Part shown: one piece after another, positions 25,457 to 37,638 of the stretch
How positions within the stretch are numbered: position 1 is the first letter of the stretch
How the letters are laid out: the number at the start of each line of letters is the position of its first letter
Assembly: GCA_009809945.1 (NCBI GenBank)
Contig: WTPW01000619.1
Location: 203,437 to 267,436 of the forward strand
Length of the DNA stretch: 64,000 nucleotides
Direction of reading: 5' to 3'
Source of the DNA: Gigaspora margarita
Lineage: Eukaryota > Glomeromycota > Glomeromycetes > Diversisporales > Gigasporaceae
Program-made: the position numbers and the translations under genes
The notes under the pieces: model-generated
The model's input: the letters and a program-made list of their open reading frames with translations, nothing else
Databases searched by the model: none
What the model was told of the DNA's origin: nothing

Positions 25457-26408
25457 TAGAGTTTGGAACTGGTTTTATTTTTAAAAACCGGTTGTATTAT
25501 ATTTGAAAAAATCAACCCGGGTTGAACCCGAATTTGGTACACAACCGGTTATCCATAAAACTGAATTTAAAACTAAAACCAGGTTTATTATACAATCTGG
25601 TTAATATTATTGCAAAATACATGTAAATTTTATAAACAGTGATCAGGGATGATAATCAGTTTTTTTTATTTTGCGTTTGCTTTTTATTTTGTGCTGCGGC
25701 TCTTTACTTTGAGGTGACCTCTATTACTTTTGCCATTCTTGCTTTCTTGTTTGTGAACACATTTTACTAACCTTTTTGTTTATAAATACATTTAGTTAAC
25801 AAATGCTTTTTTCTGATTTATAGAAAGTGACAGAAGTTCTTCGTGTTGGCTTTTTTTAAACATCTTTGAGGTGGTTGCTTTCTTTCTCAGCTTGTGGTTT
25901 TGTAGTTTGTTGTGTCATTCCAGTGGGTCACTGTTTGTTGTGTTGTTCCAGTAGGTTCATCATTTGTTATATCGTTCCGGTGGGTTCGTCGTTGCATTAT
26001 TCTGGTGGGTTCGTTATAGTTGGGTAGTTATGGTTAGATTATAGATTGTTATTAAAAATGAAATATATACAATAAAAATTATATTAAAATTATCTTACCC
26101 GAACCATGTCATGATAATAATACATAGGTGTAAATCCACTATAAGTGCAAATCACCATAGGTGTGTTTTAGTAAAAGTGATTTTAAAACAAAAAAAAAAG
26201 TACAAAACGTAGATGTAAATTCGCATATCCGATATTTGAGTACTGATCATCCTATATTTAACCGGTTGTATTCATACATCCGGTTTATATATAACCAGGT
26301 GTATTCATGTACCTGGGTCAAATATTCTTCAAATTAGACCCAGATTTATTAACAATTCGGGTTGACCTAGGTTTGAAACCAGGTTGATATATCTGGTTCC
26401 AATCTCTA
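25457..26408. mobile_element. hAT-type non-autonomous element with exact 8-bp duplication
   Basis: The ends TAGAGTTTGGAACTGG and the complement of TAGAGATTGGAACCAG are flanked by CTTGAAAC on both sides (25449-25456 and 26409-26416). Subterminal AACCGGTT and AACCCGGGTT motifs repeat in each arm. No transposase; the GTGGGTTCGT-type repeats near 25915-26025 are internal. Confidence 0.82.
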
Positions 26409-26935
26409 CTTGAAACAGATAATCTAATAAAATTTAAATTTTTTTAAATAATAAAATTCATAAAATTATTCATAATGTAACTAAGAACTAGTAGCTAGTA
26501 TAAGTCTGAAGCTTATAATTTTATAGCTTTAGCTCCTGAAAAGTCTGGTTATACACGTTATATATAGATCAAATTTTTTAGAAATATTATATTTAAAAAA
26601 TACCAAAACTATATTTTTGATAATTTTACTATAAATGTGTCAAAAACATAATTTTAGTTATCAAAAAAATATAAAAGATAAGTTTGCCATTTTACTTTAA
26701 ACAATAATAAAAATTAATTATTTACTATAACAATTATTAAGTTGTAAGCTTTTTTGTTTAAGCTTTATTTTTATCATATATTAATGGATTGAATTTAGGC
26801 TTTTGTACTAGTTTTAGTACTGTTTAATAAAATAGATTAAAATTTTTAAAAAATTATATATAAAAATATTTTATATACAAAAATCTAATAAATGTTTCAA
26901 AATAGTTTGATATTATTTATTTGAATATTTCTAAT

Positions 26936-27264
26936 TTACACCACAGGTAATTATTACTTGTAGTCAATTTGCCAATTAAAATTCAGGATCAGGTGTAATA
27001 TGTAAATTAATTTTTGTATAACAAAAACAAAAAATTTTTTAAAAACTGCTAAAATTGTTTCTAACCTAAAAACTTACCTATAAAACTACTTTTTTTTATA
27101 CAAAAAAAAATTTCTTGCTAAATTTTACTATATATAAAGTACTATTCTAACCTCTAACCTTTACTCTTACTCTATACATAAAAAACATTAATATTTATTT
27201 AATAAAAATTGTTTATTTTTATTTATTTATATAGATTATAAGTGGTAATCACCTGTGGTGAACA
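26936..27264. repeat. Inverted-repeat element
   Basis: CACCACAGGTAATTATTACT at the left faces AGTGGTAATCACCTGTGGTG at the right. Non-coding and MITE-sized. No clear target duplication. Confidence 0.55.
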
Positions 27265-28382
27265 TTAGTTATTTTCTATTTATTTTAATATTATTAATAA
27301 AATTATTGCAAAAAAATTTTTTAATTCTTGTATTTTTTTTGTACTTTGCTATACTAAATTTAATACATCTTTTAAGATTAACTATAACTATAATTTACTA
27401 ATGAATTTTGCAAACCAAAAGTTTAATTATATAAAAATTAGTAAAAAACTAAATATAATTAAAAGGTTATTATATAATAATTATTATTTATATTATAAGC
27501 TTTTTTTTTTTTTTGTTTCAAAGTGCCCACCTTGGGACTCAAGATATTTTATTCAAGATACTAGGGCCGTCGGTTAACCTACATGGAGGTCAACTAGTAT
27601 TTGTTATATTGACGAGGATCCAACTAGCCACACATATACTTTTGGTGTCTAATTTAAGTGATCTGCCCTAAGGTTCCATACTAGCTGCCATACCTGCAAC
27701 CCAACTATGGGAATTGCCTATTTAAACCCTCTGATCCATGTCCCTCCTGCCAACCCATCTTGTATCACTGGAACAGTCCCGGTACTCAGTTAGTCAGACA
27801 GTTCCGGATGCTCATCCATTGTCCTTAGGACCCCTGGCCCTGTTATCCTCAGGGGAAACTTGGTAGAGCGGTACCTGTTCCACCAGGTATTCATCTACAC
27901 TTCAGTAACTTACACTATAGCTTTACCTATATACTTGGAGTCAGGGCTAACCTAAACCATTACTATTACCTACTTCTGCCCTTGCAAGGTTCGCTCCAAT
28001 CCCAGTACTCACCTCACTATCCTACCAGTCCTTACACCAGATTCACAAACTTTCAAACCAGATAGCCCGGAAGGGTCGATATGGCCTTCTTCCCTTGGTA
28101 CCTACTTTTGAAGTATAGGTCCTTTTTCTCCGGTACAACTCCGGCAGCCAGGTTGGTGGACCCCCTTCTCGAGGGTCTTATCATCTGATTCTCTGGCTTT
28201 GGTTTCTGATATTCTAGTTTTGGTAGCACTGTCAAAGATCTTTGCTACCTCCTTACTCAGGGTTTGTCAAACGGGTTTCCATTTCTCCGGTTCCTTGGAT
28301 TTGTGCACCCAAAGGCTCCCATTCGAAATAGTGTACCAAGGCCTACAGGTAATGTACCCAACTGATCGATTAAAAGCAGTTA

Positions 28383-28544
28383 GGGTGCTGATATTTATTA
28401 GGTAATATTTTAGGGTGTGGGGGGGTCAAGAAAAATCTTACCTTAGTTAGTTAGTTAAATTTGATTGGCTAAAATAAAATCTTACCTGGGGGTGGGGGTA
28501 AGCCCCTATAGTAAATGAATATTAGGTAATAAATGTCAGCGCCT
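28383..28544. mobile_element. PIF/Harbinger-like MITE in the retroposon
   Basis: GGGTGCTGATATTTATTAGG faces the complement of GGCGCTGACATTTATTACC. TTA lies on both sides (28380-28382 and 28545-28547), as for Harbinger insertions. It shares termini with the element at 28894-29036. Confidence 0.68.
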
Positions 28545-28566
28545 TTACCGGAACACAGATCTATTT

Positions 28567-28650
28567 TTCAAAGCGTTGCCAGTGGGATTTGAACTCTAGA
28601 CCTGCTGCTTGGGGGTGACAACTTACCAACTTCCCTAAGTTGCCACACCC
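28567..28650 (-). ncRNA. tRNA-like pol III head of the retroposon
   Basis: On the minus strand GTGGCAACTTAGGGAAGTTGG (ending at 28626) fits an A box. About 50 nt later GAGTTCAAATC fits a B box. The spacing matches a tRNA, but the arms do not fold cleanly into a functional tRNA, so I call it a SINE head. Confidence 0.6.
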
Positions 28651-28893
28651 TATTATATAAGCTTTTTTAATTACTATAAATTATTGCTATTTATAGTAAG
28701 TTATTAGTAAGCTATATAAATTTAACTAGAGTTAAAATTTTTTTATTATTAAAATTTTTAAGTTTTTAATTAAAAGTTATAAAAATTTATCTTCTAATTC
28801 TATTTACAAAAATTCTCTAACAATAATTTATATTACTTTAAGAGTAGAGTATATGTTAATTATTTATCATATAATTTTTGTGATATCGTATAA

Positions 28894-29036
28894 GGGCACT
28901 AACAGATATTACTTAATATTTTTAGGAGAAGGGGAGTAGCTGGATATAATATACTATATATATATTTCATATATGATGTGGGGAAAGGGGGTAACCCCCT
29001 TAATAAAAAAATATTACATAATATCTGTCAGCGTCC
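28894..29036. mobile_element. PIF/Harbinger-like MITE, 143 bp
   Basis: GGGCACTAACAGATATTA faces the complement of GGACGCTGACAGATATTA, flanked by TAA on each side (28891-28893 and 29037-29039). Same family as 28383-28544. Confidence 0.75.
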
Positions 29037-29879
29037 TAATGGGATTTTATGTATAAAATTCATATATGCCATTAATAAAAGTTTTTGAAACCACAGTTAA
29101 TCTTTACTAAAATTGGGTAATATACAGATTAATTCTTCTATTTATAGTAGTAAAATCTTTAGAGGTTGTATTATTTTAAAAAAATATACTTTCTTATGTA
29201 GTTAAATTTGCTAGAGGCTTCAAATTTGCTAGGATTATACAAAAAATAATAGTAAAAATATTTCTAAAACAGGTAATTATCCAATCGGACCAATCAGAGT
29301 TGTGTTTACTCTATAATTGGTTACACAAAAAATTTACAATGCTTATTATATGAAAAATAATTTACGTACACTTTACTTTTAAATTTTAAAAAAAATATAG
29401 CTATTTTTTTATATATAAATTTAAAAATATTATATAGTAATTATTAGAAAAAACTTTAAACTAATTTTTTTCTTATATATTAATTTAATTTTCAACTAAA
29501 TTTTATATTTGATATTAGCTAATTTATTTTTATAACTTAATAAAATTTAAAATAAATTTATTTAAAAAAATTTTTTTTATAAATAAAAAAATATTTTTTA
29601 AAATAACTAGAAATTACTATATAAAATTAGCTTAAACTAAAAATTTTTAAAAACAAAAAAAAATTCTATAAAATTCAAAAAACTATTTAAACTATCAAAT
29701 TTTTTTATAGAATTTTATTATTCTAAAACACTTTTAATAAAGTAGTTAATTATTAAATTAGCAAATAATTTAGTTTACAAAATGTACTAAAATCTGTACA
29801 ATATACTAAATCTAGTATATCCTAAATACATTCTTCCTAAGTGCATACTTTTTCTAAGTACACACTATAGCTTGGTCCC

Positions 29880-30130
29880 AAGTAGTATTCCTATGAACCT
29901 GAACTAAACTGAACTTAGATCAAGTTTAGGTTCAGGTTCAAGTTCAGGTTTAGTACTGAACCTGAACCTGAACATTTTTTAAAATATGTTTAGATTCAGG
30001 TTTAGAATTGAACTTTTAGAGCTGGTTCAGTTTCAGTTCAGGTTCAGCTCATAAGTTCATAAATATGTTCAGGTTCAGTTTAGCATTCATATGAACTAGT
30101 GATTCTAGGTTTGGGTTTGGAGTTGGTTTG
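29880..30130. repeat. GAACCTGAAC/GGTTCAGGTTCA satellite-like patch
   Basis: Irregular tandem hexamers GGTTCA and their complement form opposing clusters. A similar patch at 31708-31905 closes the other side of the inverted-repeat array, so the two together frame one composite structure. Confidence 0.6.
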
Positions 30131-30232
30131 ATTCAGACTAGACTTAAACTCTAAATTTTATAATTTAAAACTTTATACTAAATTCAAACTCAATCATAAG
30201 TTTGGTTAAACTAGTCCAAATTTTGCAAATTA

Positions 30233-30548
30233 CCATATATTCCCAAAAATAAGCTACTTCAAAAATAAGCTACCTCCTGATTTTTTTCAAAAATTTCAAA
30301 AAATGCGTTAGTAGTTGCTACATATAAAAGTCCAAATTTTTACTAAGCAAACCTCAAAAGTGCCATTAAGTAAACTTGTTTAGAGAATCAAAATACATTT
30401 ACAATAAAAATTTTACTTCATTTGGACAACTTTTTATTAGTACGTTTTTCAATTTTTCAAAAAATTCAACAATTTAAAAATAAGCTACCTCATGTTTTTT
30501 GTGTAATTTTTGGACCAAAAAAGGTAGCTTATTTTCGGGAATATATGA
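30233..30548. mobile_element. TA-flanked MITE (AATAAGCTACC family), copy 1
   Basis: The left end has CCATATATTCCC then AAATAAGCTAC; the right end mirrors it with GGTAGCTTATTTTCGGG. TA flanks both sides (30231-30232 and 30549-30550). Related to the copies at 52270-52587 and 57442-57961. Confidence 0.82.
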
Positions 30549-30571
30549 TAGTTTAGTCTGAATAAAAATAC

Positions 30572-31690
30572 ATGTATTTTTTGATACTGAACAAGTTTAC
30601 ATAGAGTGAGAAGTATAAATCAGTTAGTAAAATTTAGAAAATCATAGCAATTTGTGTAATTTTATTAATAAAATTATTAAAAATCATATTTCGCATAAAA
30701 TTTTGCTAATTGATCATAACTTCTTGCACTAAGTAAACTTGTTTAGCACCAAAAAATACATCAGAACAGTATATTTTACTTTATATTTCTTAAAATTTGA
30801 AGAAAGAATACTTAATTTTAGAAATTTTTATCAAAAATTCAAAATTAAGTATTTTTTCTTCCAATTTTAAGAAAAGTAAAATAAAATAAGCCTATTTGAT
30901 GTATTTTTAGTGCTGAACAAGTTTACTTAGTGCAAGAAGTTAGGATCAATTAGTAAAATTTAGAAAATCATAGAAATTTATATAATTTTATTAATAAAAT
31001 TATACAATTTCTATGATTCTCTAAATTTTACTAATTGATCCTAATTTATTGCACTAAGTAAACTTGTTCAGCACCAAAAAACACATCAAATCAGCATATT
31101 TTATTTTACTTTTCTAAAAATTTGAAGAAAAGAAGCCTAATTTTGGATATTTTTATCAAAAATTCAAAATTAAGCATCTTTGGTACAAATTTTAAAGAAA
31201 ATAAAATAAAATATACTAATATAATGTATTTTTTGGTGCTAAACAATTTTATTAGAGCAAAAAGTTATGATCAATTAGAAAAATTTAAAGAATCATATAA
31301 ATTTTATTAATAAATTATACAAATTCTATGATTCTCTAAATTTTACTAATTGATCATAACTTCTTGCTCTAAGTAAACTTGTTTAGCACCAAAGATACAC
31401 TATATTGGTATATTTTATTTTATTTTTCTTAAAATTTGCATCAAAGATGCTTAATTTTGAATTTTGATAAAAATATTCAAAATTAGGCATCTTTTCTTCA
31501 AATTTTAATAAAAGTAAAATAAAATATGCCAATTTGATATATTTTTTGGTGCTGAACAAGTTTATTTAGTGCAAGAAGTTAAAATCAATTAGTAAAATTT
31601 CATGTAGAACAATATTTTAATAATTTTATTAATAAAATTATACAAAATACTATGATTTTCTAAATTTTACTAATTGATTCTAACTTTGTG
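30572..31690. repeat. Array of alternately inverted ~160-bp units
   Basis: The motif AAGTAAACTTGTTTAGCACC and its complement alternate seven times, at about 30572(-), 30718(+), 30897(-), 31047(+), 31224(-), 31352(+) and 31536(-). Between facing copies lie palindromes centred on AATTTTATTAATAAAATT or on TCAAAAATTCAAAATTAAG. Every neighbouring pair can fold back. The motif also occurs inside the adjacent MITE, so the array may have grown from its arms. Confidence 0.75.
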
Positions 31691-31707
31691 ATTTATATGT
31701 GCATATA

Positions 31708-31905
31708 TTATGAACCTGAACATGTTCATGAATCTTGAACTGAACCTAAACTGAACTTTTTTTAAATTCAGATTCAGGTTCATGTTCAATAATTTTAAGT
31801 TCAGGTTCAGTTTAGTATTAAACTTTTAAAGCAGGTTCAGGTTCAGATTCATTAAACCTGAACCTAAACCTCTATTGAACTAAACTGAACTTTGAAACCC
31901 TAGTC
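31708..31905. repeat. GGTTCA/TGAACC patch, right border of the array
   Basis: Clusters of GAACCTGAAC, CTGAACCTAAAC and GGTTCAGGTTCAG mirror the patch at 29880-30130. Confidence 0.6.
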
Positions 31906-32339
31906 CCAAGCTTGAAACTTAGAGCCAAGTATGCACCTCTATATTTTGTATGTATATAGATTTTATAGCTTAGGCTTATATATACACTTTTTTTAAATAC
32001 ATACACATGATTAAAATAAGTATTCAGCCAATAAAATTCAAGATTATATTGTACTAATAATTTAGAAGAATTGCTGCTACTGAAATTTTAGTACACAAAT
32101 AACCGCTACAAGTTAGTTTAATATTAGTTTAAAAGTTAACTAATAGGATTCAATTACAAGTATATTAAATATTAATATATTATTATTATTGTATTTTAAT
32201 GTTGTTACTATTATATCAAAATATTTATATGGTTGAGTTTTAAAATTCTTATTAGACAAAGCTAATATTATAATTAGAATTTTAAAATTCAACTGTATAT
32301 CAAAATTTTGGTATAGCAGTATGTAACAATGGCCAAACA

Positions 32340-32515
32340 ATAATACTGTTATTGTATTATAGATAAAAAATCAACACAATAGTATAGATATATATCAGTT
32401 ATCAAACCAAATACCTATTAGAGATATATGAACCACATTGTAGTCCATATATCTTCAAAAGATATTTGATCTGATAACTAATATATATTTTTCATCTACA
32501 ATATAATAACTTATA
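32340..32515. repeat. Foldback, about 170 bp
   Basis: Arms such as ATATATCAGTTATCA and TGATAACTAATATATAT face each other around a centre at about 32430. Non-coding. Confidence 0.6.
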
Positions 32516-34584
32516 ATTATTACTATAAAAGTACTAATAGGCTTTGATTTATTTTTAATTTTAATTAGCTAATCTATAATACTTCTTTAAATTTACACTT
32601 TTTCTAATTGCATACTTACATCTGGTTCCAAAAGTATGTACTTAAAGAGGTATTACTATACAGATAAATCCAATCTATTAATAGTTCAAATTTATTGTTA
32701 TTTGTTTTAAACATTTATGTAATTTTTTTATTCCAACAATAAACTTGTTTATTAAGTTGTAATTCTATAAAAGAAACAATCTATTCTTTAAAATAGATCA
32801 AATTGATAACTTCAATTAATCTTTCTTTATTTTTAAAGAACTATAAGAGAAATTATATATATATATAATTAGTTGTTTATTAAAAATCTACAATATCATA
32901 TCATTAACCTATTTTAGTAGATCTTAAATGTATATAATATATATTTTGAATTAAAATCTTTATAAGTATATGCTCTAGCTATTAAAATTGTTATGATTAA
33001 TAATTCAAAGGTTTATTAATTTAAGAACCTCTACTTCTATTTTAAATTTATGTTTTGCAAATATAATTGTTTATCAGAATAAACACCAGACTTGATTTTC
33101 TAATTTTATTTAAAAAATCAAATTAAAGATAATAAAAATAGAACAAATTTATTAGATAAAATTGTTTTATTTCTATTAACTTTTTTTTTAAATTTTGCGT
33201 TATGAATTTATTTTATTTTTTTATTTTTTTTTTATTTTTTTTTTAAGTGAGATCCATATGAATTTATTTTATATTAATTAAAAAAAAACAAATATATATA
33301 TGTATTTTATTTTTGTCTATTGTCTTTAGCTCTTAAAACAATTATTTGCATAATTTTTTACAACTAATTTATTGATTAGAGGTTTATTCTATCTATTTAA
33401 CTATAGAAAATTAGTTAAATTTTTTATATTGGCTAGAATATTTTGATATACCATGTTTTTTTAATAGTTTTAAAGTTCATTTCATTAAATTTTATTTGAA
33501 TGCATTTACAATCAAGATGTATTAATAAAATTTATAAAAAACTATTATATTTATAGTATATAAGCATTAATAATAAATATAATAATATTTATTATACTTT
33601 TATAAATTCAATAAGCTATAGCTTTTCAATATCAAATAGTGCATATTTTGTGGTATTAAGAAGCCAAACCTAATAAAAACTTTTAAGATAAATAATAATT
33701 TTAGAATTCAATAATCAAAAAATACTTACTTATTTTTGCAAGAGATAATATTACAAATTAATATTATTTTGTATATTTTTGCTAGTATCTATATATAAAT
33801 AATTTGAAAAAATAAATATATTATATCAAATAATTATTCATGTTTTTTGTTAATATTATTATTTATAAATAAAAAGATTTAAATCAAATTAATTGTATTT
33901 AATATATAAAAAGTTTATCTAAGTTTAGCTTGTTTTTGGAATTAAAATTTATGCTTTTATTAGTATTGAATAAATTTGTTTATAAAAGAGAAAGCTTAAC
34001 TTCTAATTTAGATAGCCACTTTTGGGGCTCTAATAAAAAAAACTCCTTGCTAAATTTTGAATATACTAATGGCACAAAAATTTCTTTATTATTAATTTGT
34101 TCAAGATCTTATAAAATAATCGAATAGTTCTAGAGTATTTTGTTATTATAAAGAATTGGTAGCATTTTTTCATTATATATTCATAGTCAATAGGAATTTC
34201 TTGTAGACAAAGACCTTTACAAATTTTTTTGAAAAACTAATATCATATGTATATCCATCAAATAGGATGTATCTAATAACAAGGTATGTTTCCAAATATT
34301 TGTTTAGTTGGATCTTTATCAGCAGATTCATAAACTATTTATCTTGATCCGAGAGAATAATTCTAGAATGGAGATCTCAATATACCATGTTAAAATTGTA
34401 AATAGAATTAAGTTCTTTAAGTATTTGTTGAAACAAAGAACATATTTGTTTCTAGTCAACTTTATTATTTTTATTGAATTGAGATTACTAACCTTTCATA
34501 AAACTAGCATATATTTGAAATTTTCAGGAGATTTAGTCAATCCATAGCATTTGACACCAAGTGATCCAAGGCTTGAAAATATTA
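32516..34584. other. AT-rich region without a recognisable gene
   Basis: Short frames at 33930-34127 and 34308-34547 show no family signature. A hairpin with AATACTTCTTTAAAT arms lies at about 32577-32655. Confidence 0.45.
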
Positions 34585-34599
34585 TATAAGACACTGTCT

Positions 34600-35285
34600 T
34601 TTTTTTTTTTTTTAAAGTTTCGGCAATCTTGCCCTTACTTTATTAGGTTTAATAATATTATACTATGAAATATTAAATTTTTCAAAGGGCTATTCCCTCT
34701 GACACCTAAATTACAAGTATTGGCTCACCCGGTTGTTCGAAAAAAAAAGAACACCTATGTGCGACCTGCTATAGTAAGATTTCTCTCCATACTAATTATC
34801 CTGCAATCGGATTCATTAATATCTCCTCGGATGGTTCTTACAACCTGTCAAGACTACTGATTAGATTTTCCACCATTCTGCTCGTTGCCCACCTTTTATC
34901 CAACTCAAAACCTCATTTTTCGTCAAATCGAGCACTGATCTCCACCTTACATTGGTTTCATCTTTCTTTTTTTTCCCACTTTTCTTTTCNTNAAGCTTAA
35001 TACTCGGATCTTTCTTTTCGCTTACTCTCTTTTCCTTCTTCTTTTTGGTCTTCTTTCTTTCCCTTTTGGTATCTGCGCTATATCCTCTTTTTTCCTTTCN
35101 CATAATACCATTTTTCTTTTCCCACTCCTGTACTAATTTGCATCTCGCGACCCATATCTCTTCATAAATTCTTTTTATCCATCTTTTCCACAGTCTAACT
35201 ATAAAGTCCATTGCCTGTTTGTTGGAAGTAAAGCTTAGCCGAATTTCATCGAAGTCTTCTTTTGTAATTAGGCCTCTTATCCATC
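34600..35285 (-). mobile_element. 5'-truncated LINE retrotransposon with 15-bp target duplication
   Basis: Both sides carry the identical 15 bases TATAAGACACTGTCT (34585-34599 and 35286-35300), and the left copy is followed by a T run, the poly(A) tail of a minus-strand insertion. The body encodes on the minus strand (35295-34861) a Lys-rich 144-residue end with WIKRIYEEIWVARC and a coiled basic stretch, as I recall from C-terminal regions of fungal LINE polyproteins downstream of the reverse transcriptase. Three ambiguous bases interrupt it. No reverse-transcriptase core remains. Typical dead-on-arrival LINE copy. Confidence 0.8.
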
Positions 35286-35309
35286 TATAAGACACTGTCT
35301 GTTAAATAA

Positions 35310-36491
35310 ATAAATTATTAATACAGTATTTAATTATATGATATTTAAATGTGCAGACTTCTTCGAAATATTCAATATTGGAATTGTTCAATGATTTTAA
35401 GATAATTTCTTCAGACCCAGATCAATAAAATTTTGATAATCATTATTCTATTCAACAATTCAACCATTGGTCCAAATAGTTGTATATATAGATCCAAATC
35501 CACCTTTTGTCTTATATTCAACATCTTCAAATTTTTCAAAAGATACCCATTTAATAATTGTGTTCAGACTTGAATCTCTCATCTGACTTACACGAAGAAA
35601 TTGGTCAATAAATGTATTACCAGATGTCCAATTATTAAAATTGGATTTAAGATATAGTTTTATACATTCTGTTTTATTATGTTCAGAAATAACTTTTAAA
35701 ATAATTTCATCATTTGGATCAATTTCTAATATCCTATTAAAAATTTGCAAGTAAATTTTCATATAAATTTAATTTTTTATAAGATTTCTAAACGAATCTG
35801 TATGCGCGGTTCAGATCTGCAAGTGAATCTTCATATTGATCTAATATTCTGAAAACAATACCGTGAAAATTAAGTACTAAGGTATCATTTGGATCAATTT
35901 CTGACGCTTTTATTTAAATCGATGTATATTGTCCTAAAAGTTTGTAAGTTTCTCCACGATTTCTTATTACAAAGGTATCATTCAGATCAATTTCTAATAC
36001 TTTATTTAAATCTTCGTGTTTCTTTATACAGTATATATCGACCCAACAATCTGTAAGCAACTCCGCGATTAACAAGCGCATATTCATCGGTTTGATTAAT
36101 TTCTAATATTTTATTTAAATCTATAATAAAGCAAATGTATGTTCATTTTCATCAATTTCTAAAGATCTCATCATAGCGACCTAATGTAAATCTCGCATGA
36201 TTAATAAGTGTATCTATATCATCTTGATCAGTTACTAATGATTGCGAGTGATTCTACATATAGACCTAGCATTTTATATGAATTTCCATGGTTTATAAGG
36301 ACATTAAAATTTTCTGCATTAGTTGGATCAATTTCAAGTGACCTATTTAAATCAGCAAAAGATTCTTCGTATTGACATAAGTAAATCACGAGCTCTATAA
36401 TCGTTTGGATCAATTTCAATGCGATTCTTCTAACATTTGATCGATTTTGATTTATTATTACTCTTTGCAAAATCCTGTGACCCTTGATCAT
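35310..36491 (-). pseudogene. TPR plus TKL-type kinase pseudogene, truncated
   Basis: Read on the minus strand, degenerate TPR units come first, e.g. YEESFADLNRSLEIDP and GNSYKMLGLYVESLA (36491-36228), then more units with frameshifts to about 35800. A linker with NFNNWTSGNTFIDQF follows, then a protein-kinase N-lobe: KWVSFEKFEDVEY, the glycine loop KGGFGSIYTTIWTNG, a TGA at 35460, and in another frame ILKSLNNSNIEYFEE with the ATP-binding Lys. Nothing of the catalytic loop remains. Fungal TKL-like kinases with this head are expanded in Glomeromycotina; this copy is dead. It ends beside the LINE insertion. Confidence 0.75.
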
Positions 36492-37084
36492 TTTTTATAT
36501 AATGACGCAATCGAGAAATCGGTAATTATAAACGATTCCTCGATTTGCGTCATAAGTATCTATTGAAATTTAAAATGCCTTCTGCCTTTAGTGAACTTCT
36601 CTGGCGAATTGTATACCTTTATTATCTGTTATGATGGTTATAATAAAAAAATTGCAGAATTATTACATATTACGTAGCAAGACAATAGTAACAAAAAAAG
36701 TTATGAAAATATATATTGGAATTGTGTTATTAATCCATTTGGATCCTTTGAATGCAAAAATTACTGAATTAATAAAGTCTAGAAGTGTAAATAATACTTT
36801 TACAAATAATATTATAAATCTGAATGCTATTTCCTTAGTAATACAATTATGTTAAACTTAACATGGGACTACTTTTATATTGGAGTGGCGCAAACACAAA
36901 ATTGCAATGTTCTATATATGTTAGTAAATTTTTTATAACAAAAAAATGATATGTTTGTTCCCCTCATTCTAACTTCAAAGCTTTTTTATACAACCTATTC
37001 ACCCCGTTTCTGGTTTTGCGCAATTGTTACTTATAATTTTATAACAATAAAAAAATCGGCAATCAAGTGAATTTTTTTCAAATT

Positions 37085-37205
37085 TCACATAATGCAAACC
37101 GCAATAAGTTCGCGAGTGAATCTTCGTATCGACCTAAGTAATCTGTAAACGATTTCACGATTTATCATCATCCGGATTAAATTCCAATAAATTGAATTAT
37201 ATATT
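37085..37205 (-). pseudogene. Isolated TPR unit relic
   Basis: Complement of TTCGCGAGTGAATCTTCGTA reads as a YEDSLAN-type TPR helix; neighbouring bases fit one more unit. Probably the far end of the pseudogene at 35310-36491. Confidence 0.45.
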
Positions 37206-37638
37206 AATATTTCTAAGGGCGGGTACATTATTTATATCTGATATATTGATAACATCCATTCCTGACTGAATTTACACAAATTGTCAATAAAACCAGAAAT
37301 TGCTTTCTCTTTAGTATAAAAAGAGGCTTTTTTATGTTGTTTAAAGATATAAAAAGTATTCGAAAAAGAAATATTCGTTTTCCTTAACGCCACCCTGGAT
37401 TTCCCAGATTGCCTGAATTTTCGAGACGTTGCATAGGCTACCGTATCTTCAGATATGACTAAATTATTAAAAGTTCATATCCAAATTGAAGCTTAAATAG
37501 ATTTCCAACATAATTCAATGAAGCGAAAGAAATATAGGCTTCCAATTTTGAATGTGTGAACGTGTGACATAAATTTCTTATTTTAATTAATGATAAGAAA
37601 AATAATAAAATTTTATATGATAGTAAATATACAGTATA

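Larger units (their letters stand above)
27501..28650 (-). mobile_element. tRNA-headed retroposon (long SINE-like) with poly(A) tail
   Basis: This 1.15-kb block is much richer in G+C than its surroundings. Read on the minus strand it starts with a tRNA-like head, has an AATAAA near 27545, and ends in a run of A (the T run at 27501-27514). The flanks TATTATAAGC (27491-27500) and TATTATATAAGC (28651-28662) look like an imperfect target duplication. No long reading frame exists. A Harbinger-like MITE has inserted into it. The body is unlike any SINE I know; a LINE or mRNA-derived body is possible. Confidence 0.6.
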
